From the NCBI GenBank assembly GCA_033851265.1, contig JAWWOW010000024.1:1-15944 (forward strand): a DNA stretch of 15,944 bases, in the 5' to 3' direction. This DNA is from JAWWOW01 sp033851265 (lineage in GTDB: Bacteria > Actinomycetota > Actinomycetes > JAWWOW01). Every line of letters starts with the position of its first letter. The first letter of the stretch is position 1. Positions 1 to 7,564 of the stretch are shown one piece after another. The notes beneath the pieces were generated by a model. That model was not told the DNA's origin. It saw only the letters and a list, made by a program, of their open reading frames with translations, and searched no databases. The position numbers and the translations under genes are program-made.

Positions 1-723
1 CGAGGACTTGCCCTCGCCACCACCGAGGGGGTGATCAACGGGGTTCATCGCGACACCACGGACGGTCGGGCGCTTGCCCTTCCACCGCATGCGGCCGGCC
101 TTGCCCCAGTTGATGTTCGACTGCTCCGCGTTGCCGACCTCACCGATGCTGGCGCGGCAGCGCACATCGACGTTGCGGATCTCACCGGAAGGCATACGCA
201 GCTGTGCGAACTGGCCCTCCTTGGCGACGAGCTGGACGCTCGCGCCGGCCGAGCGCGCGATCTTCGCGCCGCCACCGGGCCGAAGCTCGATCGCGTGGAT
301 GACCGTGCCCAAGGGGATGTTGCGCAACGGCAGGTTGTTGCCGGGCTTGATGTCGCTGGACGGCCCGGACTCGACGCGGTCACCCTGCTGCAAACGTGCC
401 GGGCAGAGGATGTAGCGCTTCTCGCCGTCGGCGTAGTGCAGCAATGCGATACGCGCGGTCCGGTTGGGGTCGTACTCGATGTGTGCGACCTTGGCCGGCA
501 CGCCGTCCTTGTCAGCGCGACGGAAGTCGATGACGCGGTAGGCGCGCTTGTGGCCACCACCCTGGTGGCGCACGGTGATGCGCCCATGGACGTTGCGGCC
601 ACCCTTGTTGTGCAGTGGACGCACCAGAGACTTCTCCGGCTCGTCGCGAGTGATTTCGACAAAGTCGGCGACACTCGACCCCCGGCGGCCCGGAGTCGTT
701 GGCTTGTACTTACGGATGCCCAT
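1..723 (-). CDS. rplB: 50S ribosomal protein L2, partial (3' end beyond window)
   Basis: L2 binds 23S rRNA near the peptidyl-transferase centre and is needed for subunit association. I translated the minus strand from ATG at 721-723. It begins MGIRKYKPTTPGRRGSS, contains the L2 blocks GRITVRHQGGGHKRAYR and EYDPNRTARIALLHYADGEK, and reaches the C-terminal VRGVAMNPVDHP signature. 241 codons lie in the window, and about 35-40 residues are missing by comparison with usual L2 length. The His equivalent to E. coli His229 (DHP) is present, but the usual second His of DHPHGGGEG is Leu (codon 25-27). The start codon overlaps the rplW stop by one base (TAATG), with GGAGGG about 12 nt upstream, so translation is probably coupled. 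The identification is certain. Confidence 0.98.
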   Translation of the reverse strand, partial: MGIRKYKPTTPGRRGSSVADFVEITRDEPEKSLVRPLHNKGGRNVHGRITVRHQGGGHKRAYRVIDFRRADKDGVPAKVAHIEYDPNRTARIALLHYADGEKRYILCPARLQQGDRVESGPSSDIKPGNNLPLRNIPLGTVIHAIELRPGGGAKIARSAGASVQLVAKEGQFAQLRMPSGEIRNVDVRCRASIGEVGNAEQSNINWGKAGRMRWKGKRPTVRGVAMNPVDHPLGGGEGKSS

Positions 724-1019
724 TAGGTAATCGGCCCTCCGAAGATGTCGATGCGGTCGCCCTCAGCAAGACCGACGATCGCTCGCTTGGTGTTGTTACG
801 ACGGCCGAAGCCCGTCCTGGTCCGCTTGCGCTTGCCCTGTCGGTTGATGGTGTTGACCGAGGTCACCCGGACGTTGAACACCTGCTCGACCGCAATCTTG
901 ATCTGCGTCTTGTTGGCGTCCGGGCGGACGACGAACGTGTATTTGTTGCCGTCGAGCAGCCCGTAGCTCTTCTCGGAGATCACCGGCGCAAGCAGGATGT
1001 CGCGGTGGTCGCTACTCAT
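723..1019 (-). CDS. rplW: 50S ribosomal protein L23
   Basis: L23 binds 23S rRNA next to the peptide exit tunnel, where trigger factor and SRP dock. The 98-residue product begins MSSDHRDILLAPVISEKSY and has the family's YTFVVRPDANKTQIK segment and the basic loop NRQGKRKRTRTGFGRR that reaches toward the tunnel. Length is normal for bacterial L23. The ATG at 1017-1019 overlaps the rplD TGA in an ATGA arrangement, and the TAA stop at 723-725 shares a base with the rplB start. This places L23 in the tightly coupled rplC-rplD-rplW-rplB block of the S10 operon. Confidence 0.98.
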   Translation of the reverse strand: MSSDHRDILLAPVISEKSYGLLDGNKYTFVVRPDANKTQIKIAVEQVFNVRVTSVNTINRQGKRKRTRTGFGRRNNTKRAIVGLAEGDRIDIFGGPIT

Positions 1020-1933
1020 GCCTTCTCGCCACCTTCGACCTCGTCCGCGGATGCTTCAGCAACTTCGGTGTCCGTGGTGGCGCCGTCCGCTTCACGTTCG
1101 AAGACGTCTTCGGCTTTCACGTCGCTGCTCGTCTGCTCGGCGACCTCTTTGACCGCTTCTTCGTCCGAGACGCCTTCGCCAGCGGGCTTCGTCGTACCGG
1201 CGTCCGTGGCCTTCGTTGCCGTGGCGGCCTTGGTTGCCTTTGTTGCTTTGGTCGCCTTGCTGGCTTTGGCTGCCTTCTTCGCCGGCTTCTCTTCCGCCGG
1301 TGCCTCGAACGGTCGGTTGAGAAAGTTCGCGAGCGCACCTTCGGTGAACACGACGTCATCGGAGACGAGGACGTCGTACGTGTTCAGCTGGTCGGGCGCG
1401 AGGATGTGCACGCGGTCGATGTTGCGGACGCTCTTCCACGTCAGCACGTCTTCGCGCTCGACGACGAGGAGCACGTGCCGCTGCGCACTGATCTGCTGCA
1501 ACGCCTTGGCGGCGGTCTTCGTCGACGGCGTGTCATCGACGCCGAAGCCGGACACGACATGCACTCGACCGCCACGCGCCCGGTCCGAGAGAGCGCCGCG
1601 GAGTGCGGCCGCCTTCATCTTCTTGGGCGTGCGCTGTGCATAGCTGCGGGGACTAGGGCCGTGTACGACGCCACCACCGGTGAACTGCGGTGCGCGGGTC
1701 GACCCCTGCCGCGCGCGGCCGGTGCCCTTCTGGCGATACGGCTTCCGGCCACCGCCGCGAACTTCACCACGGGACTTGGTGTCTGCGGTGCCCTGACGAG
1801 CGGCGGCGAGCTGTGCAACGACGACCTGATGGATCAACGGGACGTTGACCTGGACGTCGAAGACCTCGACGGGAAGCTCGACGGTGCGGGCGAGCTCTTC
1901 ACCTTCTGGGCTCAACACGTTGACGGTTGTCAT
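1016..1933 (-). CDS. rplD: 50S ribosomal protein L4 with a long low-complexity C-terminal tail
   Basis: L4 binds 23S rRNA, and its extended loop lines the peptide exit tunnel. Residues 1-210 are an ordinary bacterial L4. The loop is visible around residues 55-105 (RGGGRKPYRQKGTGRARQG, then APQFTGGGVVHGP), and the C-terminal Rossmann-like part ends with VVFTEGALANFLNRPF. Residues 211-305 are extra: a Lys/Ala/Thr section with KAT repeats (about 216-243), then an acidic Glu/Asp/Ala/Val/Thr section to the end. L4 is usually about 200-225 residues, so the 305-residue length is unusual. The reading frame is open throughout and ends in TGA overlapping the rplW ATG, so the tail looks genuine and not a frameshift. 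The start overlaps the rplC stop (ATGA). Confidence 0.97.
   Translation of the reverse strand: MTTVNVLSPEGEELARTVELPVEVFDVQVNVPLIHQVVVAQLAAARQGTADTKSRGEVRGGGRKPYRQKGTGRARQGSTRAPQFTGGGVVHGPSPRSYAQRTPKKMKAAALRGALSDRARGGRVHVVSGFGVDDTPSTKTAAKALQQISAQRHVLLVVEREDVLTWKSVRNIDRVHILAPDQLNTYDVLVSDDVVFTEGALANFLNRPFEAPAEEKPAKKAAKASKATKATKATKAATATKATDAGTTKPAGEGVSDEEAVKEVAEQTSSDVKAEDVFEREADGATTDTEVAEASADEVEGGEKA
1205..1258 (-). repeat. Degenerate 9-bp tandem repeat encoding KAT units in the L4 tail
   Basis: Six consecutive 9-base units on the minus strand encode K-A-T, K-A-T, K-A-T, K-A-A, T-A-T, K-A-T (L4 residues 226-243). The units are similar but not identical at the DNA level and use codons such as AAA, GCA and ACA that are uncommon in the rest of this cluster. 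This pattern fits repeat expansion followed by drift in a loosely constrained protein tail. Confidence 0.8.
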
Positions 1934-2604
1934 GCTGCACCCGCCTTAACGAGGCCAGCCTTGACGGCAGTGCGCACCATGACGAGCCCACCGGTGGGAC
2001 CGGGTACGGCGCCCTTGATGAGCAGCACGCCCTTCTCCGCATCAACCGCGTGCACGGTGAGCGAGAGCGTCGTCGTACGAACGCCGCCCATCCGACCGGC
2101 CATGCGGGTGCCCTTGAAGACACGGGACGGAGTCGCACACGCCCCGATCGAGCCCGGGGAACGGTGCTTGCGCTGCGTGCCGTGGCCAGCACCGAGACCC
2201 TTGAAGTTGTGCCGCTTCATGGGACCGGCGTAGCCCTTGCCCTTGCTGGTGCCGATGACGTCGACCTTGGCGCCCGCATCGAACACCTCGACCGTGAGCT
2301 CTTGGCCGAGCGTGTAGTCGCTTGCCAGCGTGGTGCGAACCTCTGCGACGTAGCGGCGTGGCGGCACACCGGCCTTGTCGAAATGACCGGTGTCAGGTTT
2401 GTTGACCCGGCGCGGGTCGACCTGACCGAACGCGAGCTGCACAGCCGAGTAGCCATCGCGGTCGGCTGTGCGGACCTGCGTGACGACGCACGGACCGGCT
2501 TTGACAACCGTGACGGGGACGACGCGGCCGGCCTCGTCGAAGACCTGGGTCATTCCGAGCTTCTCGCCCAGAAGACCGTGTACGGCGCGGGTAGGGGTAG
2601 CCAT
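1930..2604 (-). CDS. rplC: 50S ribosomal protein L3
   Basis: L3 is an early assembly protein of the large subunit, and its loop reaches close to the peptidyl-transferase centre. The 224-residue product has the N-terminal GLLGEKLGMTQVFDEAG signature and the central loop with GKGYAGPMKRHNFKGLGAGHG and KHRSPGSIGACATPSRVFKG. At the position of the glutamine methylated by PrmB in E. coli (SIGQNQTPG) this protein has SIGACATPS, so that modification site is absent. To my knowledge this is common in actinobacteria. ATG at 2602-2604 lies 15 nt after the rpsJ stop with only a weak SD (AGGA, about 13 nt upstream). The stop overlaps the rplD start by 4 nt. Confidence 0.98.
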   Translation of the reverse strand: MATPTRAVHGLLGEKLGMTQVFDEAGRVVPVTVVKAGPCVVTQVRTADRDGYSAVQLAFGQVDPRRVNKPDTGHFDKAGVPPRRYVAEVRTTLASDYTLGQELTVEVFDAGAKVDVIGTSKGKGYAGPMKRHNFKGLGAGHGTQRKHRSPGSIGACATPSRVFKGTRMAGRMGGVRTTTLSLTVHAVDAEKGVLLIKGAVPGPTGGLVMVRTAVKAGLVKAGAA

Positions 2605-2619
2605 GATTGTGTCTGCGTC

Positions 2620-2928
2620 CTAGAGCTTGATCTCGATGTCAACGCCGGCAGGGAGGTCGAGACGCATGAGGGAATCGACGGTCTTCGGCGTCGGGTCGAG
2701 GATGTCGATGAGCCTCTTGTGCGTGCGCATCTCGAAGTGCTCGCGCGAGTCCTTGTACTTGTGGGGCGAACGGATCACGCAGTAGACGTTCTTCTCGGTC
2801 GGCAGCGGCACCGGGCCCGCGACCTGCGCACCAGTACGCGTCACCGTCTCGACGATCTTGCGCGCCGAGCTGTCGATGACCTCGTGGTCATAGGCCTTGA
2901 GCCGGATGCGGATCTTCTGTCCCGCCAT
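2620..2928 (-). CDS. rpsJ: 30S ribosomal protein S10 / NusE
   Basis: S10 sits in the head of the small subunit and, as NusE, binds NusB and NusG in transcription antitermination. The 102-residue product starts MAGQKIRIRLKAYDHEVID and contains the conserved GPVPLPTEKNVYCVIRSPHKYKDSREHFE (in two runs, GPVPLPTEK and SPHKYKDSREHFE) and MRTHKRLIDI. I chose the ATG at 2926-2928 although the frame is open further upstream: S10 proteins begin at this residue, and AAGGA lies 6 nt before it. This is the first gene of the S10 operon, 82 bp downstream of tuf, with a strong hairpin in that gap. Confidence 0.98.
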   Translation of the reverse strand: MAGQKIRIRLKAYDHEVIDSSARKIVETVTRTGAQVAGPVPLPTEKNVYCVIRSPHKYKDSREHFEMRTHKRLIDILDPTPKTVDSLMRLDLPAGVDIEIKL

Positions 2929-2976
2929 CACATTTCCTTCTGTCAGTGCTGCTGCGTGTCGTGCGGCTTTCGTGGA

Positions 2977-3003
2977 ACGGCGGCCGGTCTCCCGGCCGCC
3001 GTC
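2977..3003 (-). terminator. GC-rich hairpin after tuf, possible terminator or attenuator
   Basis: An inverted repeat with an 11-bp perfect stem (arms 2977-2987 and 2992-3002, core GGCGGCCGG / CCGGCCGCC) and a 4-nt loop lies 8 nt past the tuf stop codon. No U-tract follows on the minus strand (TTCCACGAAAG), so it is not a classical E. coli-type intrinsic terminator. Actinobacteria often have terminator-like hairpins without U-tails. It probably separates the str operon from the S10 operon, fully or partly. Confidence 0.6.
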
Positions 3004-3010
3004 CGACGTA

Positions 3011-4204
<1,194 letters not shown>

Positions 4205-4270
4205 TGGTGTCCTCCCTGGACGGATTGCTGACGGCGTGCTGAAGAACGTTTGTCGGGGTCTCACTCACTG

Positions 4271-6373
4271 CTATTCACCGTGAGCCTTGGCGATGATTTC
4301 CTTGGCGATCTGGCTGGGTACTTCGGCGTACGAGTCGAACTGCATGGTGTAACTCGCCCGGCCCTGCGTCTTGGACCGAAGGTCGCCGACGTAGCCGAAC
4401 ATCTCTGCGAGCGGGACCAGCGCCTTGACGACGCGCGCGCCGGCGCGCTCCTCCATGGCCTGGATGTGACCGCGGCGGCCATTCAGGTCACCGATGACGT
4501 CACCCATGAACTCCTCGGGCGTCACGACCTCGACGCCCATCATCGGCTCCATGATCACCGGATCCGCCTGACGGGCTGCCTGCTTGAACGCCATCGACCC
4601 GGCGATCTTGAAGGCAAGCTCAGAGGAGTCCACTTCATGGTAGGCGCCGTCTTGCAACGTCACCTTGACGTCAACGATCGGGTAGCCCGCGAGTACGCCG
4701 AACTCCATGGCCTCTTGGCAGCCAGCGTCCACACTCGGGATGTACTCCCGTGGGATGCGGCCACCAGTGACCTTGTTCGCGAACTCGTAGCCACCGCCGT
4801 CGCCGCCGGAGGGTTCGAGGTCGATCTGCACCTTGGCGAACTGGCCTGAACCGCCGGTCTGTTTCTTGTGCGTGTAGTCCACCTTCTCGACCTTGCGCCG
4901 GATCGTCTCGCGGTAGGCAACCTGCGGACGGCCGACGTTGGCCTCGACCTTGAACTCCCGCTTCATGCGGTCGACGAGAACCTCGAGGTGGAGCTCGCCC
5001 ATCCCCGAGATGATCGTCTGCCCGGTCTCCTCGTCGTTGCGGACCTGGAACGTCGGGTCCTCTTCGGCGAGGCGCTGGATCGCCGTACCGAGCTTCTCCT
5101 GGTCGGCCTTCGTCTTCGGCTCGATGGCGACCGAGATGACCGGCGCCGGGAAGTTCATCGACTCGAGAATCACCGGCTTGTCGACGGCGCAGAGCGTGTC
5201 GCCGGTCGTGGTGTCCTTCAGACCCATGACGGCCACGATCTGACCGGCGCCGACACCATCGCGCTCTTCGCGGTGGTTGGCGTGCATCTGGAAGACCTTG
5301 CCGATGCGCTCTTTCCGACCCTTGGTCGAGTTGAGGACCTGCGATCCGTTGTCGAGGTGACCGGAGTAGACGCGGATATAGGTCAGCTTGCCGAGATGCT
5401 GGTCACTCATGATCTTGAACGCGAGCGCGGAGAACGGCTCGGTCTCACTCGGAGCCCGCTCGACGACCTCGTCTTCCTTGCCGACCGCATGACCCTGGAT
5501 CGAACCAACGTCGAGCGGGCTCGGCAGGAAGTCGACGATGGCATCGAGCATGGGCTGGACGCCCTTGTTCTTGAACGCGGTGCCGCAGAGGACCGGTGTG
5601 ATCTTGCTGGCGATCGTTGCGCGGCGGATGCCGGCGACGAGCTGCTCAGTGGTCGGCTGGGTGCCCTCGAGGTAGAGCTCCATGAGCTCGTCGTCGTTCT
5701 CGGCTGCGGTTTCGATGAGCTTCTCGCGCCACTCGCGCGCGGCCTCCTCGTGGTCACCGGGGATCGAGACAACGTCGAACGTGTCGCCCTTGCCCTCGCT
5801 CTGCCAGAGCAGGGCCTTCATGTTGATCAGGTCGATGACACCGCGGAAGTCGCTCTCGACACCCCACGGCAGTTGTACGACGAGCGGCGTCGCACCGAGG
5901 CGCGTCACGATCATGTCGACGGTGCGGTGGAACTCCGCGCCGACGCGGTCCATCTTGTTGACGAAACAGATGCGCGGGACGCCGTACCGGTCGGCCTGAC
6001 GCCAGACCGTCTCGCTCTGCGGCTCGACGCCCGCGACAGCGTCGAAGACGGCGACCGCGCCGTCGAGGACGCGCAGCGATCGCTCCACCTCGACGGTGAA
6101 GTCGACGTGGCCAGGCGTGTCGATGATGTTGATCGTGTGGTCGTCCCACGTGCACGTGGTCGCGGCGGACGTGATCGTGATGCCGCGCTCTTGCTCCTGC
6201 GGCATCCAGTCCATCGTCGCGGCGCCCTCGTGGACCTCACCGATCTTGTAGTTGATGCCGGTGTAGAAGAGGATCCGCTCGGTCGTCGTGGTTTTGCCCG
6301 CGTCGATATGCGCCATGATCCCGATGTTCCGGGTCTTGGCCAGCGCAGTCGGCGCGGCAACGTCGGTGGTCAC
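4271..6373 (-). CDS. fusA: Translation elongation factor EF-G
   Basis: EF-G is the GTPase that drives tRNA-mRNA translocation and, with RRF, ribosome recycling. The 700-residue product has G1 AHIDAGKTT (21-29), G2 RGITI (63-67), G3 DTPGH (85-89) and G4 NKMD (139-142). The domain IV sequences GYEFANKVTGGRIPREYIPSV and YHEVDSSELAFKIAGS follow, then the domain V sequence EPMMGVEVVTPEEFMGDVIGDLNGRRG. Length is normal. The start is GTG at 6371-6373, which gives MTTDVAAPTALAKTRNIGIMAHID; the SD is a modest purine run, GAGAAGAAG. It lies 71 bp after rpsG and 66 bp before tuf in the str operon. Nothing indicates the GTP-independent or resistance-type paralogue. Confidence 0.98.
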   Translation of the reverse strand: MTTDVAAPTALAKTRNIGIMAHIDAGKTTTTERILFYTGINYKIGEVHEGAATMDWMPQEQERGITITSAATTCTWDDHTINIIDTPGHVDFTVEVERSLRVLDGAVAVFDAVAGVEPQSETVWRQADRYGVPRICFVNKMDRVGAEFHRTVDMIVTRLGATPLVVQLPWGVESDFRGVIDLINMKALLWQSEGKGDTFDVVSIPGDHEEAAREWREKLIETAAENDDELMELYLEGTQPTTEQLVAGIRRATIASKITPVLCGTAFKNKGVQPMLDAIVDFLPSPLDVGSIQGHAVGKEDEVVERAPSETEPFSALAFKIMSDQHLGKLTYIRVYSGHLDNGSQVLNSTKGRKERIGKVFQMHANHREERDGVGAGQIVAVMGLKDTTTGDTLCAVDKPVILESMNFPAPVISVAIEPKTKADQEKLGTAIQRLAEEDPTFQVRNDEETGQTIISGMGELHLEVLVDRMKREFKVEANVGRPQVAYRETIRRKVEKVDYTHKKQTGGSGQFAKVQIDLEPSGGDGGGYEFANKVTGGRIPREYIPSVDAGCQEAMEFGVLAGYPIVDVKVTLQDGAYHEVDSSELAFKIAGSMAFKQAARQADPVIMEPMMGVEVVTPEEFMGDVIGDLNGRRGHIQAMEERAGARVVKALVPLAEMFGYVGDLRSKTQGRASYTMQFDSYAEVPSQIAKEIIAKAHGE

Positions 6374-6385
6374 TGTCTTCTTCTC

Positions 6386-6439
6386 TCAGCGTCGTCGGTG
6401 AGTGTGTTGTGGGTTACCAGCGGTAGTTGCGCAATTCAT
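6386..6439 (-). other. 17-codon mini-ORF between rpsG and fusA (possible leader or coupling ORF)
   Basis: An ATG at 6437-6439 begins 5 nt after the rpsG stop and reads MNCATTAGNPQHTHRRR to a TGA at 6386-6388, 12 nt before the fusA GTG. Its only SD-like sequence is a weak GGTAGTGG overlapping the end of rpsG. Its placement, filling the gap between two coupled genes, could let ribosomes continue toward fusA. An ORF this short can easily occur by chance. Confidence 0.2.
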
Positions 6440-6462
6440 GGCCACTACCACCGGTAGTGAGC
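6414..6462 (-). repeat. Hairpin at the rpsG stop codon and an imperfect second copy of the rpsG 3' end
   Basis: On the minus strand the rpsG end CACTACCGGTGGTAGTG (6443-6459) is a perfect 7-bp inverted repeat around GGT and includes the TAG stop. A similar sequence, AACTACCGCTGGTAA (6414-6428), lies 31 nt downstream and would also encode N-Y-R-W-stop, matching the S7 terminus H-Y-R-W-stop at 12 of 15 bases, but in another frame. It could be a remnant duplication, a regulatory structure, or chance. Confidence 0.45.
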
Positions 6463-6915
6463 AAAGGCCTTGTTGGACTCCGCCATCTTGTGCATGTCCT
6501 CGCGGCGTTTCACGGCCGCGCCGAGGCCATTGCTTGCGTCGAGCAGTTCGTTCATCAACCGCTCGGTCATCGTCTTTTCCCGACGCTGGCGGGCGTAGGT
6601 CACCAGCCAGCGCAAAGCGAGGGTCGTGCTGCGCGCCGGGCGAACCTCGACCGGCACCTGGTACGTCGCGCCGCCAACACGTCGGCTGCGCACCTCGAGG
6701 GCGGGCTTCACGTTGTCGAGCGCGCGCTTCAACGTGACAACAGGGTCCGTGCCGGTCTTGGTACGGCAGCCTTCGAGGGCGTCGTAGACAACCCGCTGTG
6801 CCAGCGAGCGCTTGCCGCGTTGCAGGACCTTGTTGACGAGGGCGGTGACGAGCGGCGAGCTGTAGACCGGGTCAATCAGAACCGGGTGCTTCGGGGCGGG
6901 ACCTTTGCGTGGCAT
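6445..6915 (-). CDS. rpsG: 30S ribosomal protein S7
   Basis: S7 nucleates assembly of the 30S head and lies near the E-site tRNA. The 156-residue product begins MPRKGPAPKHPVLIDPVY and contains VYDALEG, the beta-hairpin region GGATYQVPVEVRPARS, and the conserved RWLVTYARQR and TMTERLMNELLDAS. It ends AFAHYRW, the classic S7 terminus, so the length is complete. ATG at 6913-6915 is preceded by AGGGATAAGGA, and the rpsL stop is only 9 nt upstream, so rpsL and rpsG are co-transcribed and probably coupled. The stop codon lies in a small hairpin. Confidence 0.98.
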   Translation of the reverse strand: MPRKGPAPKHPVLIDPVYSSPLVTALVNKVLQRGKRSLAQRVVYDALEGCRTKTGTDPVVTLKRALDNVKPALEVRSRRVGGATYQVPVEVRPARSTTLALRWLVTYARQRREKTMTERLMNELLDASNGLGAAVKRREDMHKMAESNKAFAHYRW

Positions 6916-6924
6916 TCCTTATCC

Positions 6925-7299
6925 CTAGCCCTTCTCACGTTTTGCGCCGTACCGACTGCGAGCCTGCTTGCGGCCACGCACACCCTGCGTGTCCAGCGAG
7001 CCGCGAATGATCTTGTAGCGAACGCCGGGTAGGTCCTTCACCCGGCCGCCGCGGACGAGCACGATCGAGTGCTCCTGCAGGTTGTGACCGACGCCCGGGA
7101 TGTAAGCGGTCACTTCGATCCCGGAGGTAAGACGCACACGGGCCACCTTGCGAAGCGCGGAGTTCGGCTTCTTGGGAGTGGTCGTGTAGACGCGCGTGCA
7201 CACACCCCGGCGCTGCGGGCTGCCCTTGAGCGCGGGCGTCTTCGTCTTGGTCGTCTTCGCCTCGCGGCCCTTGCGGACCAGCTGTTGAATCGTGGGCAC
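6925..7299 (-). CDS. rpsL: 30S ribosomal protein S12
   Basis: S12 lies at the decoding centre and affects accuracy; it is the classic site of streptomycin-resistance mutations. The 124-residue product starts at GTG 7297-7299 (PTIQQLVRKGR) and has TTPKKPNSALRKVARVRL, GHNLQEHSIVLVRGGRVKDLPG (seen here as GHNLQEHS and GGRVKDLPGVRY) and the basic C-terminus RSRYGAKREKG. Lys43 and Lys88 (Met-counted), the usual sites of resistance mutations, are wild type. Asp89, the beta-methylthiolation site in other bacteria, is present. I rejected a longer upstream frame because S12 begins here and AGGGAAG lies 8 nt upstream. It is first in the str operon, behind a promoter-like sequence and a long leader. Confidence 0.98.
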   Translation of the reverse strand: MPTIQQLVRKGREAKTTKTKTPALKGSPQRRGVCTRVYTTTPKKPNSALRKVARVRLTSGIEVTAYIPGVGHNLQEHSIVLVRGGRVKDLPGVRYKIIRGSLDTQGVRGRKQARSRYGAKREKG

Positions 7300-7505
7300 T
7301 CGGTTCGCTTCCCTACTGTCGTCCTGGCTGTTGTGCCGATCGTTTGACTGCGTTTCGTGCACCGGCGGACCGCCGACCCCCGCGGTCGGGTGTGTCGCCC
7401 GGGGGCCGCGCTCCGCCCCGAACGGAAATTCGGAGGGATGGGGACTCTCAACCGCCCCGATGATGGGGCGCACAAGAGCGCCCGGGCCGGCCCGGGCACG
7501 AGGAG
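7300..7505 (-). promoter_or_regulatory. Long structured 5' leader of the str operon
   Basis: If transcription starts about 7 nt after the -10 element at 7508-7513, the untranslated leader before rpsL is about 200 nt. It holds three GC-rich hairpins: an 18-bp perfect DNA palindrome GCCCGGGCCGGCCCGGGC (7480-7497; 7-bp RNA stem with a CCGG loop) almost at the RNA 5' end, CGCCCC/GGGGCG (7453-7470, 6-nt loop), and CGGCG/CGCCG (7363-7375). I see no complete gene in it. Such leaders can affect mRNA stability or carry attenuation signals; that function is inferred. Confidence 0.45.
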
Positions 7506-7507
7506 CG

Positions 7508-7537
7508 AAGATACCCGCCCGCAGCGCGTCAGGTCAA
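7508..7537 (-). promoter_or_regulatory. Putative housekeeping-sigma promoter of the rpsL-rpsG-fusA-tuf operon
   Basis: On the minus strand TTGACC (7532-7537; 5 of 6 match to the TTGACA -35) is followed after 18 nt by TATCTT (7508-7513; 4 of 6 match to TATAAT). Start would be near 7501. It lies just downstream of the membrane-protein gene that ends at 7562 and is the best promoter match between rpoC and rpsL. The call rests on consensus match and position only. Confidence 0.6.
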
Positions 7538-7564
7538 AGAAGTGACAGAGCGTGACCTGGGTCA
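7530..7564. promoter_or_regulatory. GGTCA/TGACC inverted repeats overlapping the -35 (possible operator)
   Basis: CAGGTCA (7530-7536) and TGACCTG (7553-7559) form a perfect 7-bp inverted repeat separated by 16 bp. The second arm is also half of a shorter palindrome TGACC-TG-GGTCA (7553-7564), giving three half-sites. The left arm overlaps the -35 hexamer and the last overlaps the stop codon of the upstream gene. The layout resembles a regulator-binding site, but I recognise no specific regulator. Confidence 0.35.

Noticed and set aside
4205..4264. 20-codon upstream extension of the tuf frame
   Set aside because: EF-Tu N-termini begin at AKAKFERTK, and the strong SD directly precedes the GTG at 4202-4204.
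7300..7473. 58-codon upstream extension of the rpsL frame
   Set aside because: The extension has no S12 similarity, covers the hairpin-rich leader, and S12 length is exactly normal from the GTG at 7297-7299.
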